Numbered from the stretch's first letter, positions 31,015-42,911 are shown. The stretch: 64,000 nucleotides of DNA from Pseudomonas morbosilactucae (GCF_023241715.1 NZ_JALQCW010000030.1:62001-126000); one strand, 5' to 3'. A program made the numbers and translations. Notes: a model not told the origin generated them from the sequence alone.

Positions 31015-31773
31015 TTACATCAGGATGATTTCGTAGGGGCTGCGCAGGCGCTCCAGCAGCACCGGCGACAGCGGCGCCTGCAGGCCAATCTGCGGGTCGC
31101 CTTGCAACTGGCTGGCGTAGGCATGGGTGGCGTGGCGCTTGCGAGCCACGGTCCAGGTGTCCAGGCGCAGTTTGCGCGCGCGGTGCCATGGAATGTGTTG
31201 CTCATCGCGCTGCGGCCAGTGCCAGGCCCACACCGGCAGTTCATGGAACTGCGCCCCGACCTGGGCGGCGGCGTGGGCACTGGCGCGGCCCACGGCCTGG
31301 TGGTCGGCGTTGTCGTCCTTGCTCCAGGTGCTGAACACCACATCGTCGGGGCGCAGGTAGCGGCTGATGAAGTGGCTGATCTGTTGTTCGCGCTCGGCCA
31401 GGAAGCGGTCACTGAACCCGCCGCGAATCCACTTCAGGCTGTGCAGGGGCAGGCCCAGGCGGCGCAGGGCTTCGGCGCTTTCCTGGGGCCGGAAGACACT
31501 CAGCCGGCGTTGCGACCACAAGGCCGAGCCGGGGTGGCTGGCGCTGCCGTCGGTAATGGAGATCAATTGCAGGGGGTAGCCGTGGTGGGCCAGGACTTGC
31601 AGCAGGCCGCCGCTGGCCACGACTTCGTCGCCGGGGTGGGCGGCAATCATCACGGCCCGGGAGCCCGCGGGCACCAGGGTGGCGATGTTCACCGTGGCCA
31701 GGCCGGGCAAGGCACGAGCACTGTTCCAGATCTGGCTGGGCCAGGGGCTATCTACAACGCGTATGGGTTTCAT
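31015..31773 (-). CDS. PIG-L family deacetylase
   Basis: 252 residues of the LmbE/PIG-L fold, zinc-dependent N-deacetylases acting on sugar-linked N-acetyl groups. The metal motif reads AAHPGDEV, with Gly where AHPDDE is usual; the histidine and the Asp-Glu pair are kept. The third ligand region is in DDNADHQAVGRA. It has a normal N-terminal strand and no signal peptide, so it is cytoplasmic. It lies on the same strand as the EEP gene with a 90-bp gap. No glycosyltransferase or methyltransferase partner is adjacent, so the substrate is unknown. Confidence 0.88.
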   Translation of the reverse strand: MKPIRVVDSPWPSQIWNSARALPGLATVNIATLVPAGSRAVMIAAHPGDEVVASGGLLQVLAHHGYPLQLISITDGSASHPGSALWSQRRLSVFRPQESAEALRRLGLPLHSLKWIRGGFSDRFLAEREQQISHFISRYLRPDDVVFSTWSKDDNADHQAVGRASAHAAAQVGAQFHELPVWAWHWPQRDEQHIPWHRARKLRLDTWTVARKRHATHAYASQLQGDPQIGLQAPLSPVLLERLRSPYEIILM

Positions 31774-32103
31774 CGAGTGTCACATCCCTGTTGCCAGTCG
31801 GTCTGCGGCGATGGCCTCAAGTCTCGGGGGCCGTGCTGCATCCTGGGTTTACCCGCACGCCCGTGAGGCAGCCTGCGTGGAAGGCGCTCCATACCTTGGA
31901 TTGCCGATTTACCGGGGGCCAATCATACACAGCCGCGACGGGCCAGACAGGCCGGCCGTGGCTTTTTTTCCGGTGTTGATAATGGATCTTGAGGGTAGTT
32001 GGCAAAACCCATAGGCGCCATCATCCTGCCTGCATCGATCAAAGCCGGTGTGCCGCGCGGGCTCCCGCGTCGGCAAACCGGCCTTCATCGCTGCCTGAGC
32101 GGG
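31774..32103. other. 330-bp intergenic region between PIG-L and glgX
   Basis: No gene supported. A plus-strand terminator (31932-31969) is present with no plus-strand gene before it. The minus strand there has TATGAT (reading down from about 31927), a possible -10 for the PIG-L gene. Confidence 0.6.
31932..31969 (+). terminator. Rho-independent terminator on the plus strand with no upstream gene
   Basis: GCCGCGACGGGCC (31932-31944) pairs imperfectly with GGCCGGCCGTGGC (31950-31962), followed by seven T. Both neighbouring genes run the other way, so it may end an antisense or small RNA. Confidence 0.55.
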
Positions 32104-34257
<2,154 letters not shown>

Positions 34258-34316
34258 AGGTGCTCCTGCAATGGTCGTTTAGGGCGGCAAAAAAAATCTC
34301 GGGCGCACAGGCTCCT

Positions 34317-34338
34317 TGTGGCGTTCAGGCACGCCACA
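34317..34338. other. Inverted repeat between the DUF2934 gene and glgX
   Basis: TGTGGCG (34317-34323) and CGCCACA (34332-34338) pair perfectly around 8 nt. On the minus strand a run of eight T follows about 21 nt later (34290-34297), too far for a standard terminator. It might partially attenuate read-through into glgX. Confidence 0.45.
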
Positions 34339-34368
34339 GTGTCAATCGAAGGGGGAGGCCGCGGGTCG

Positions 34369-34647
34369 TCAGTTGGCCGGCGGCTTACGCGGCGCTCGCG
34401 GTTTTTTCACGGGGGCGGCTTTCTCGCCCGGTGGCACCACCAGCGCAGCGGCCGCGGACGGCTTGGCCTTGGGCTTGGCGGGCGGCTTGGTTTTCGCCGC
34501 CTTGGCCGGCTTGCTCGGCGCCAGGGCTTCGGCCTCGGCCAGCTTGCGGGCCATTTCCCAATGTCGAGCTTCATGGCCTTCAGGCTTACCTTCTGATTCC
34601 CAGATCTGATAGGCGAACTCGCGGATACGTTTGTCGTCGGTACTCAT
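34369..34647 (-). CDS. DUF2934 domain protein with Lys/Pro/Ala-rich tail
   Basis: 92 residues. Residues 5-45 (IREFAYQIWESEGKPEGHEARHWEMA) match the DUF2934 helical motif, with the conserved IWE, GRPEGH-like and HW residues. Residues 50-92 are a disordered tail rich in Lys, Pro and Ala, similar to histone H1-like tails. DUF2934 proteins are small, of unknown role, and are often linked to stress or carbohydrate loci. It lies 21 bp after treY, so it is part of the glgA operon. The tail suggests binding to nucleic acid or an acidic polymer, which is inference. Confidence 0.88.
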   Translation of the reverse strand: MSTDDKRIREFAYQIWESEGKPEGHEARHWEMARKLAEAEALAPSKPAKAAKTKPPAKPKAKPSAAAALVVPPGEKAAPVKKPRAPRKPPAN

Positions 34648-34668
34648 CGCAATGCTCCTGAACTGAAC

Positions 34669-37455
34669 TCAAGTGAGGATGAAGAGGTTGACCGGAAAGT
34701 CCTCCAGCGCAGCACTGATCAGCAGCTCCTTGGTGTCTGTGACTGCCTGGGTGGAAAAAAGTCCCTTCAGGTTTTGTTGCGAGGCGGTGAACGGTAAAAC
34801 TACCCGCGTATCGCCCCAATCCGGCGCGCAAACCCAGGGTATTGCACGCTCTTTCAGCAGGGGCGTCGCCAGCCTGGGAACGATCACCAAGGCCCGCTGG
34901 CCCTGGTGTTCGCGCACAAAGGCGAGCACCCGATGCGCTTGCTTGCCGGTGACCTGCACCGGCTGATAAACGCCCCGGCCAAATAGCGCCGGGTACTCGG
35001 CTCGACGGGCCAGCACTTGAGCGATCAACTGCTGTTTGACTCGCCCGTCACGCCAATGCTCTAGCCACTCCTGCGGGTTTTCGGCGGTGCCCAAGGCCTG
35101 TTGCCGGGCCTGGAAATCCACCGCTCGACGGTTGTCCGGGTCCACCAGGCTGAAGTCCCAGAACTCATTGCCCTGGTACAGGTCCGGCACCCCCGGCACG
35201 CTCATGCGCAGCAAGGATTGCGCCAGGCTGTTCAGGGCGCCGGCCGGGGCGATGGCATTGACGGCGGCGCGCAGGGCGCTGCGCAGGGGCAAACCTTCGG
35301 GCGTCAGCAACAGGGCCTCGATGAACGCCTTTACACCCCGTTCGACGCTGTCATTGGGGGCCGCCCAACTGCTTTGCAGCTTGGCTTCGCGCAGGGCCTT
35401 TTCCTGCCATTGCCAGAGGCGGCGGGCGTACTCGGCCAAGCCGTCGGTGTCGTCCGCGGCCAGCTCCAAGGGCCAACTGCCGATCAGCGCCTGGTACAGA
35501 ATCAACTCGTCGGCAGCACTGGGGGCTTCGGGGTCGTGGCGCAGGGGCTGGGCCAACTGGCGCCAGCGGGCGACCTGTTCGGCGTACCAGGCGGCGCGTT
35601 CGCTGAGCACCGCCAGGCGCGCGCGGCTGTCTTCGCCACGCTTGTGGTCGTGGGTGGCGGTGGTCAGCAAGTTGTCGGGGAAGGCTTCCTGGCGCTGCAG
35701 GCACACGGCATGAAAGTCCGCGGGTGGGGCGCTGAACTGCTCGGTGGAAAAGCCCACGTCATTGCGCGACAGCAGCACTGCCGAACGGTAGAACGCGGTG
35801 TCTTCCACGGCCTTGGCGGCGGCGGGCGAGGTCAGTTGCTGGAAGCGCACGCAGGCATGTTTGAGCAGTTTGCGTTCCCGGCCGCGAGGGCGTTGGCGCC
35901 AGCCTTGGCCACCAAGCCAGCGTGCCAGGTAATCCAGCACCGGCCAGTCGGCCTCGCCCAGGGTGCCCCGGGCGCCGTCCAGGGCCTGTTGGAAAAACAC
36001 CTCATCGCTGGCCGGGCGTCCGCAGGCACTGAGGTAGGTGCGATACACCGGGAAGTGCACGATCAGCTCCTGCAAGGCGCGGCGGATGGCACCCAGGGTC
36101 AGGTCGCGGCTCATCACGTCCAGGCGTGCCACTTGCAACAGGGCCTGGGCCACGCTTTCGAAGTCGCCGGCCAGGGAACCGTTGAGGATCTGCTGGCGGG
36201 CCAGCCGAGCCTCTTCAGCGAACTCGGCGGGGCGCCCACTGTGTTCATGCCAGAGCTCGGCCAAGGGCGCCAGGCCCTCGGGGTCGTGTTGCAGCAAAGA
36301 CAGCTGGTTCATGAATTCGTAGCCGGTGCTGCCGTCCACGCACCAGTCGCGGTGCAGGGTTTCGCCCTGGCCGAGGATTTTCTCGACGAAGATCGGCAGG
36401 TGCCGCCCGGGTGCCAGGGCGTCCACCCGGCGTCGCAGTTTGCGGCAGTAGCCCCGAGGGTCGGCCAGGCCGTCGATGTGGTCGATGCGCAGGCCGTCCA
36501 CCAGCCCGGCGTCGATCAGTTCGAAGATCTTGCCGTGGGTGGCTTCGAACACCGCCGGGCGCTCGACCCGCAGCCCGCCCAGTTCGTTGACGTCGAAGAA
36601 GCGCCGCCAGTTGATGTCATCGGCGGCGGTGCGCCAACTGGCCAGGCGGTAGCTCTGTTGTTCCAGCAAGGCGTGCAGGCGGGCAAAACCGGCTTCCTGG
36701 CGCGAGTCGTAGAGCGCCAGGTTGCGTTCGATGGCTTCGCGGATCCCCGGTTCAGCCACCAGGCGCGCCAAGGCCTCGGCCAGGGGCACGGCCTGGGCAT
36801 GGGCGTCGTTCTGGTAGCGCAGGGCGCTGAAGGCGTCGGCCAGGGCCTTGAGCTCCGTGGCTGCCGGGCCGTCGAGGGCATCGTCGGGCCGGAGCAACTC
36901 GCCGTAGTCACCGGGGCAGATGGGGAAGTGATGCTCGTAATGCTCGACGTGGAAGGCGCCGTGTTCGGCGTCCAGGTGCAGCGTCAGGGTGCCGTCTTGC
37001 AAGGCCACGCCGTAGTCGCTGCCGAGGAACGGCAGCAGCAGTTGGCCTTCCATCAACGGGTCCGGGGAGTGCCACTGGATATCGAAGAATTCGCCGTAGG
37101 GGCTCAGCCGGCCCCAGCGCAGCAGGTCCAGCCACCAGGGGTTGTCGGCACCGCCCACGGCCATGTGGTTGGACACGATGTCCAGTATCAGGCCCATGCC
37201 GTGGGCACGCAGGGCCGCCACCAGACGTTTGAGCGCAGCTTCACCGCCCAGCTCCGGATTGACCCGGGTCGGGTCCACCACGTCGTAGCCGTGCATGGAA
37301 CCGGCCCGGGCGCAAAGCAGGGGCGAGGCGTACACATGGCTGATGCCCAGGCGGGCGAAATAACCCACCAGCGGCACCGCATCATCCAGGCTGAAGCCCT
37401 TGTGGAATTGCAGGCGCAGGGTGGCGCGCAAGGCCGTCTCGATCGGCGCGTTCAT
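34669..37455 (-). CDS. treY: Malto-oligosyltrehalose synthase TreY
   Basis: 928 residues, GH13_26. It converts the reducing-end alpha-1,4 bond of maltodextrin to an alpha,alpha-1,1 bond, making maltooligosyltrehalose. N-terminal signatures are LRLQFHKGFSLDDA and GISHVYASPLL. The catalytic aspartate is in GLRIDHIDGLADPRG and the acid/base glutamate in IFVEKILGQGE. The WC-free C-terminal half holds the helical insertion typical of TreY, with GVPDLYQGNEFWDFSLVDPDNRR. The start overlaps the malQ stop by 4 nt. Confidence 0.96.
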   Translation of the reverse strand: MNAPIETALRATLRLQFHKGFSLDDAVPLVGYFARLGISHVYASPLLCARAGSMHGYDVVDPTRVNPELGGEAALKRLVAALRAHGMGLILDIVSNHMAVGGADNPWWLDLLRWGRLSPYGEFFDIQWHSPDPLMEGQLLLPFLGSDYGVALQDGTLTLHLDAEHGAFHVEHYEHHFPICPGDYGELLRPDDALDGPAATELKALADAFSALRYQNDAHAQAVPLAEALARLVAEPGIREAIERNLALYDSRQEAGFARLHALLEQQSYRLASWRTAADDINWRRFFDVNELGGLRVERPAVFEATHGKIFELIDAGLVDGLRIDHIDGLADPRGYCRKLRRRVDALAPGRHLPIFVEKILGQGETLHRDWCVDGSTGYEFMNQLSLLQHDPEGLAPLAELWHEHSGRPAEFAEEARLARQQILNGSLAGDFESVAQALLQVARLDVMSRDLTLGAIRRALQELIVHFPVYRTYLSACGRPASDEVFFQQALDGARGTLGEADWPVLDYLARWLGGQGWRQRPRGRERKLLKHACVRFQQLTSPAAAKAVEDTAFYRSAVLLSRNDVGFSTEQFSAPPADFHAVCLQRQEAFPDNLLTTATHDHKRGEDSRARLAVLSERAAWYAEQVARWRQLAQPLRHDPEAPSAADELILYQALIGSWPLELAADDTDGLAEYARRLWQWQEKALREAKLQSSWAAPNDSVERGVKAFIEALLLTPEGLPLRSALRAAVNAIAPAGALNSLAQSLLRMSVPGVPDLYQGNEFWDFSLVDPDNRRAVDFQARQQALGTAENPQEWLEHWRDGRVKQQLIAQVLARRAEYPALFGRGVYQPVQVTGKQAHRVLAFVREHQGQRALVIVPRLATPLLKERAIPWVCAPDWGDTRVVLPFTASQQNLKGLFSTQAVTDTKELLISAALEDFPVNLFILT

Positions 37456-39533
37456 TGGTCACGCTCAAAGGCCTGTTGCCGGGCACAGGCCAGCAATTCC
37501 AGGCGCCGTGCCGCGTCTTCGTCGTCCAGCAACTCGCTGCTGGGCCGGGCCAGGCGTCGCCGCCAATTGGGGTGGCTGTCGATGGTGCCGGGCAGGTTGG
37601 GCTGTTCATCCACGCCAAGGGCATCCTCCAGGGGCAGCAGCACCAGGGGCGCCCGGGTGTGGCCGAGGAAACGCACGCTGGCGTCCAGCACCTGGTCGGT
37701 TTCAGTGGCCTGGGTGCTGAAGTTCTGCGGGTCCTGGTCCAGCGCCTGGCGCAGGCCATCGCGTTCGCGCTGGCGGTGTTCGCGCCACTGGGCGGCGCCG
37801 GATTCGTCCACCAGACCCAGGCGCTGGTTCCACTCGATGTCACGGCCGTGCCACCAACCGTTGAGGGTCGGCAGGTCGTGGGTGCTGGTGGTGGCCAGGG
37901 CGTTGTCCGGCCAGTCGAGGATGGGCCGGAAGCGGGTGCCGTGGTCTTGTTCGAACAGCAGCACACGCATGCCGAGCATGGCTCGGGCGCTGAGCTTTTC
38001 CCGCAGGCCGTCGGGCACCGTGCCCAGGTCTTCGCCGAGGACAATGGCCTGGTGCCGATGGGACTCCAGCGTTAGCAGGCGCAACAGGTCGTCCACCGGG
38101 TAATAGAGGTAGGCGCCGTCACAGGGCGGCGCGTCCAGGGGAATCACCCACAGCCGTTGCAGGCCCATCACATGGTCGATGCGCAAGCCGCCGGCGTGGG
38201 CGAAGTTGGCCCGGAGCATTTCGATAAAGGCATGGAAACCGTTGCGTATCAGGCCCTCGGGGGAGAAGGCGGAGATGCCCCAGCCCTGGCCCTGGCGATT
38301 GAGGATGTCGGGCGGCGCGCCCACGGTCAGCTCTGCCAACAGTTCGTCCTGGCGACTCCAGGCCTGGCTGCCGCCGCCGTCGGCGCCCACCGCCAGGTCG
38401 GCGATCAGGCCGATGCCCATGCCGCTGCTGCGGGCGGCGTTTTGCGCCCGTTGCAGGCTGCGGTCGATCAGCCATTGGCAGAAGGCGTAGTAACCGATCT
38501 CGCCGGCATGCTCTTCGGCAAAACGGGCCAGGGCAGGGCTGCGTGGGGTGCGCCAGGCCTCGGGCCAGTGGCGCCAGTCGAGGGATTCGCCGCGGGCCGC
38601 GCGTTCGGCCTGGATGGCTTCGAAACGGCAGTGGTTTTCCAGGGCTTCGCCGCCGGCGTGGCGAAAACTGGCAAAATCCTCGTGCAGCGGATGGGCGCCG
38701 TGGCAGAACCCTTCATACAGCGCCCGCAGCACCTGCTGCTTGGCCTGGGCCGCTTCGGGCCAGTCGATCAGGGGTTGCTGCTCCAGCTCATTGAGCCGGG
38801 CACCGAGGCCTGCGGCATCGATTGCACTGCGCCAGGCGCGCTCACCGAGAATGGCCCCGGGGGCGGCGTACAGGCTGTTGAGAAACAGCCGGCTGGAGGG
38901 CGAATAGGGGCTGTAGCGCTGGGTGTCGCTGCTGAACATGGCGTGCAAGGGGCTGATGGCCAGGGCATCGGCACCCCGTTCGCCAGCCCGCCGCGCCAGT
39001 TCTTCCAAGGCCAGGGTGTCGCCGAAGCCGCCGTCGCCGGCGCGGCGCAGAGCATAGAGTTGCACGCTCAGGCCCCAGGCCCGGGCAGTGGGCTGGTCCA
39101 CGGCGTCGGCGACGCTGAAGCAGCGTTCCGGGGCCACGGCCAGGGTGAAGTGTTGGTCGGCGATGCTCACGGCCTGGTAACCCACGGGGATCAACCCGGG
39201 CAACACGCCTTCGGCGTCCAGCTTGAGGTTGAGGATGGCGCCGTCTTCCAGGTGGATTTCGCAGGGCGCCAGCGGCTCGAAGTAGTGCGCGAGGTCCAGG
39301 CCTTGGCCGACGTCCACGGTGAGCAGGGGCGGCAGTTCCTTGGTCTGTTGCACCAGTTGCAATTGCAACAGGCTGGTCTCGATGTCTTGGGCGCTTTCGG
39401 CAGGGTGGCCTAGGCCGGCCAGCACCGCCCGCAGGACCCGTGGCTCGACCTTTTGCGGTCGGCCGTTGGCGTCGATCCAGTCCACGGCCAGGCCGGCGCG
39501 GCTGGCGAGGATTTCCAGTTGTGCATCGCTCAT
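37452..39533 (-). CDS. malQ: 4-alpha-glucanotransferase MalQ
   Basis: 693 residues, GH77 (disproportionating enzyme). It transfers maltooligosyl units between chains and releases glucose. An N-terminal extension of about 140 residues precedes the barrel, as in other proteobacterial MalQ proteins. The catalytic nucleophile is in GGLRIDHVMGLQRLW and the acid/base in IVLGEDLGTVPDGLR; the DLPTLNGWW motif is also present. It overlaps treZ upstream and treY downstream by 4 nt each. In this operon it probably lengthens short chains into substrates for TreY. Confidence 0.96.
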   Translation of the reverse strand: MSDAQLEILASRAGLAVDWIDANGRPQKVEPRVLRAVLAGLGHPAESAQDIETSLLQLQLVQQTKELPPLLTVDVGQGLDLAHYFEPLAPCEIHLEDGAILNLKLDAEGVLPGLIPVGYQAVSIADQHFTLAVAPERCFSVADAVDQPTARAWGLSVQLYALRRAGDGGFGDTLALEELARRAGERGADALAISPLHAMFSSDTQRYSPYSPSSRLFLNSLYAAPGAILGERAWRSAIDAAGLGARLNELEQQPLIDWPEAAQAKQQVLRALYEGFCHGAHPLHEDFASFRHAGGEALENHCRFEAIQAERAARGESLDWRHWPEAWRTPRSPALARFAEEHAGEIGYYAFCQWLIDRSLQRAQNAARSSGMGIGLIADLAVGADGGGSQAWSRQDELLAELTVGAPPDILNRQGQGWGISAFSPEGLIRNGFHAFIEMLRANFAHAGGLRIDHVMGLQRLWVIPLDAPPCDGAYLYYPVDDLLRLLTLESHRHQAIVLGEDLGTVPDGLREKLSARAMLGMRVLLFEQDHGTRFRPILDWPDNALATTSTHDLPTLNGWWHGRDIEWNQRLGLVDESGAAQWREHRQRERDGLRQALDQDPQNFSTQATETDQVLDASVRFLGHTRAPLVLLPLEDALGVDEQPNLPGTIDSHPNWRRRLARPSSELLDDEDAARRLELLACARQQAFERDQ

Positions 39534-41320
39534 GGGCGCTCTCCTTCAGGGGTGGGGGTGGCCGCACTGAGGCGGACCACTGCGCTGTAGGCGGGGAGAC
39601 TGCCCTGTTGCATCAGAGCCGCGGCTTGCGCCGGGGTTTCAAATAAAAGTTCGCCAGCGTCGGGTGCGTCCAGCGCCACCTTGTGAGCGCTGAGGTTGAG
39701 GTCAATGCGCAGCAGGCTGCCGTCTCCCAGGTACCAGCGGGCGCTGACCGCGCCTTCGGCCAGGACCTCGGCACCCAGGGAGCGGGCACCGGGCAGGCGC
39801 GGCATCAGGACCTGCCGACGTATCGCCAGCAGGTTGCGGTACAGGGTGCGGGTGGCGCCGGCGGGGTCTTCGCTGGCCCGAGGGCGCGAGGCCTGGAAGG
39901 TGGCCAGGGCGTTGGGGTCGGGAATGCGCCCGCGTTGCTCCGGGTCGGCAAAGGCATCGAAGGCGGCGAACTCATTGCGTCGACCTTCACGCACGGCTTC
40001 GGCCAACTCGCCGTGGTGGCTGGTGAAAAACAGAAAGGGTTCCACCGCGCCGTCTTCGTCGCCCATGAACAGCAAGGGGATCATCGGCGACAACAACAGC
40101 AACGCAGTCGCCGCACGCAGGGCCTGGGGCGGCGCGAGCTGGTTGAGGCGCTCGCCAAAGGCGCGGTTGCCGATCTGGTCATGGTTCTGCAGGAACAGCA
40201 CGAACGCCGTGGGCGGCAGGTGGCCGCTGGGTTCACCGCGGGCCACGCCGTAGCGGTTGGGGTGGCCCTGGTAGACGAAGCCCTGGCTCAGGCAGCGGGC
40301 CAGCTTGTCGCTGGTGTCTTCGGAAAAGTCGGCGTAATAGGCTTCGCTCTCGCCGGTGAGCAGCACGTGCAGGGCGTTGTGCCCGTCATCGTTCCACTGC
40401 GCATCGAAGCCGCACTGCAACAGGCTGGCCTGGTTCAGCTCGTTTTCCAGGTTGAGCCACACATGGCGCTGCGCGGGGATCTGCTGGCGGACCCGCTGGG
40501 CCAGCTCTTCGAGGAAGTCCGGGTCGTCGATGGCGTGCACAGCATCCAGGCGCAGGCCGTCGAAGCGGTAGTCCTGGAGCCACATCAGGGCGTTGTCGAT
40601 AAAGAAGTCGCGCACCGCACGCTGGCGAAAGTCGATGGCGGCGCCCCAGGGCGTGTGCAGGTCCTCGCGAAAGAAGCTCGGCGCGTAAGCGTGCAGGTAG
40701 TTGCCGTCGGGGCCGAAGTGGTTGTAGACCACGTCCAGCACCACACACAAGCCCAGGCCGTGGGCGGTGTCGATCAGTTGCTTGAGGTCGTCGGGGGAGC
40801 CGTAGGAGGCTTCCGGAGCATAGGGCAACACACCGTCGTAGCCCCAATTGCGGCTGCCGGGGAATTCCGCCAGGGGCATCAGTTCGATGGCCGTGACCCC
40901 CAGTTCCACCAGGCGCGGCAGCTCCTTGGCCACGGCGGCATACCCCCCCAGCACGCCCACGTGCAGCTCGTAGATCACCGCGCTGTGCCAGGGGCGGCCG
41001 GCCCAGCCTGGGTGTTGCCAGGCATAGGCGCCGGGGTCCACCACCACGCTGGGTGAGTGCACGTCGCTGGCTTGGGCCCGGGACGCGGGGTCGGGGACTT
41101 CGAGGTCGCCGTCGATCTTGAAACGGTAGGCCGTGCCGGCGCCGCAGGGCGCCTGGATCATGAACCAGCCCTGACCCTGGGGGTGCATAGGCAGTGACTG
41201 CCCGTCGCCCAGTTCCAGGCTGACGTGCCGGGCACTGGGCGCCCACAGGGTGAAGCGGGTGTGCTGCGCGTCGAGCAAGACCGCGCCATGGGAAAAACCT
41301 GATGGAGTCCTTGTCGGCAT
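39530..41320 (-). CDS. treZ: Malto-oligosyltrehalose trehalohydrolase TreZ
   Basis: 596 residues, GH13_10. It cleaves trehalose from the end of the maltooligosyltrehalose made by TreY. A CBM48-like N-terminal domain (about 10-110) has FTLWAPSARHVSLEL. The barrel has ELMPLAEFPGSRNWGYDG, a nucleophile in FDGLRLDAVHAIDD and the conserved glutamate in WLNLENELNQA. The start MPTRTPSGFS lies 22 bp after the glgA stop. The stop overlaps malQ. Confidence 0.96.
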   Translation of the reverse strand: MPTRTPSGFSHGAVLLDAQHTRFTLWAPSARHVSLELGDGQSLPMHPQGQGWFMIQAPCGAGTAYRFKIDGDLEVPDPASRAQASDVHSPSVVVDPGAYAWQHPGWAGRPWHSAVIYELHVGVLGGYAAVAKELPRLVELGVTAIELMPLAEFPGSRNWGYDGVLPYAPEASYGSPDDLKQLIDTAHGLGLCVVLDVVYNHFGPDGNYLHAYAPSFFREDLHTPWGAAIDFRQRAVRDFFIDNALMWLQDYRFDGLRLDAVHAIDDPDFLEELAQRVRQQIPAQRHVWLNLENELNQASLLQCGFDAQWNDDGHNALHVLLTGESEAYYADFSEDTSDKLARCLSQGFVYQGHPNRYGVARGEPSGHLPPTAFVLFLQNHDQIGNRAFGERLNQLAPPQALRAATALLLLSPMIPLLFMGDEDGAVEPFLFFTSHHGELAEAVREGRRNEFAAFDAFADPEQRGRIPDPNALATFQASRPRASEDPAGATRTLYRNLLAIRRQVLMPRLPGARSLGAEVLAEGAVSARWYLGDGSLLRIDLNLSAHKVALDAPDAGELLFETPAQAAALMQQGSLPAYSAVVRLSAATPTPEGERP

Positions 41321-41342
41321 CTATTGCCCCTTAAATAGCCCC

Positions 41343-42911
41343 TTACTGTTTTGCCGATTTCCCCAGGGACTTCGCCACCAATTGTTCGTAGAGCTCTGCG
41401 TAGGGTTCCACGGCCTTGCACCAGTTGAACGGCGCGGCCATGGCCCGGCAGCGCATGGCGTTGAGCAGGGCCGGGTAGGCGAACACTTTGAAGGCTCGGC
41501 TCAGGGCCGCTTCGTAGCTGGCCACGGTGGACTCGTCGAAGAGGAAGCCGGTGACGCCGTCCTCGATGGTGTCGGCCAGGCCGCCCGTGTTGCGGGCCAC
41601 CGGTAGCGAGCCGAAGCGTTGGGCGTACATCTGGCTCAGGCCGCAAGGCTCGTAGCGCGAGGGCATGAGTAAAAAGTCGCTGCCGGCGAACATCTGCCGG
41701 GCGTCGGTTTCATTAAAACCAATGTTCACCCCGATGCGCCCCGGGAAGCGCTGGGCGAGGATGCGCATGGACTGTTCTTCTTCCGGCTCGCCGCGGCCGA
41801 TAATGGCGATCTGGCCGCCGGCGTTGACGATGAATTCAGACACGGCTTCGGTGAGGTCCAGGCCCTTCTGGTAGACCAGGCGCGAGACCACGGCGAACAG
41901 CGGGCCGGTGGATGGGTCGAGGCCGAACATTTCCCGGACGTGGCGGGCGTTGGCGGCCTTGCCTTCCCAGTCGCCGATGGCGAAGGGCGTGGACAGGTGC
42001 GGGTCGGTGGCCGCGTCCCAGCTTTCATCGATGCCATTGGGGATGCCGCTGAGCAGGCCCTGCTGGGTTTTGCTGGCGAGGAAGCCGTCCAGCCCGCAGC
42101 CAAACGCCGGGGTGGTGATCTCCTGAGCGTAGGTGGCGCTCACGGTGGTGATGTGGCTGGCGTAGGCCATGCCGGCCTTGAGGAATGACAACTTGCCGTA
42201 GAACTCCATGCCTTCCTGTTGCAGGGCATGCTCGGGAATCCCCAGCTCGGGGCAGGAGGCCAGGCTGACCACGCCCTGATAGGCCAGGTTGTGGATGGTG
42301 AACAGGGTCGGTGTGCGCTGCCCACGCCAGTGCATATAAGCCGGGGCCAGGCCGGCGGGCCAGTCATGGGCGTGCACCAGATCCGGGCACCAGTGGATCT
42401 GGGCCAGGTTCGCCGCGATGTCGGCGGCGGCGAGCCCCAGGCGGGCAAAACGGATGTGGTTGTCGGGCCAGTCGCGACCGTTGTTGGCGCCGTAGGGCGA
42501 GCCATCGCGCTCATAGAGTTCGGGGCAGATCAGCACATAAATGACCAGGCCGTCGGGCATGTCCATGCGCCCGATCTTGCAGGCGGGCAAGGCGGCGTGG
42601 CCGCCCAGCTCGCCGATGATGTGGATTGGGTTCTCGCTGTTGAGCACCTGACGGTAGCCGGGGATCAGCACCCTGACATCGTGCAGTTGCGCCATGGCGC
42701 GAGGCAGGGCCGCGGAGACGTCGCCCAGGCCGCCGGTTTTCACCAGGTCAGCGATTTCCGAGGTCACGAACAGTACCCGCTTGCGATTGGGGTTCTGCCG
42801 AGCGACCGGTAGTGCCATTTTGCCACCGGGCACGGGGGTCGACTTGAGGGCCGATTCACCGGTCTGCGGCTGCGAATGCTCTCCCTGAGTTTCCAATACG
42901 GCACTGATCAT
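41343..42911 (-). CDS. glgA: Glycogen synthase GlgA (ADP-glucose type)
   Basis: 522 residues, GT5. It transfers glucose from ADP-glucose to the non-reducing end of glucan. The N-terminal ADP-glucose motif is KTGGLGDVSAALPRA, preceded by about 40 poorly conserved residues. The C-terminal active site is MPSRYEPCGLSQMYAQRFGS followed by NTGGLADTIED. The ATG at 42911 has GGGAGAGACC upstream. A later ATG (MALPVARQNP, at 42818) would give a length closer to typical GlgA and is a possible alternative start. It leads the operon glgA-treZ-malQ-treY-DUF2934-glgX. In P. aeruginosa the GlgA product is reported to feed TreYZ for trehalose. No glgC is in the window. Confidence 0.96.
   Translation of the reverse strand: MISAVLETQGEHSQPQTGESALKSTPVPGGKMALPVARQNPNRKRVLFVTSEIADLVKTGGLGDVSAALPRAMAQLHDVRVLIPGYRQVLNSENPIHIIGELGGHAALPACKIGRMDMPDGLVIYVLICPELYERDGSPYGANNGRDWPDNHIRFARLGLAAADIAANLAQIHWCPDLVHAHDWPAGLAPAYMHWRGQRTPTLFTIHNLAYQGVVSLASCPELGIPEHALQQEGMEFYGKLSFLKAGMAYASHITTVSATYAQEITTPAFGCGLDGFLASKTQQGLLSGIPNGIDESWDAATDPHLSTPFAIGDWEGKAANARHVREMFGLDPSTGPLFAVVSRLVYQKGLDLTEAVSEFIVNAGGQIAIIGRGEPEEEQSMRILAQRFPGRIGVNIGFNETDARQMFAGSDFLLMPSRYEPCGLSQMYAQRFGSLPVARNTGGLADTIEDGVTGFLFDESTVASYEAALSRAFKVFAYPALLNAMRCRAMAAPFNWCKAVEPYAELYEQLVAKSLGKSAKQ

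Noticed and set aside
35101..38103. A 1000-codon plus-strand open frame opposite treY and malQ
   Set aside because: Antisense shadow of two clear GH13/GH77 genes; no motif or ribosome site.
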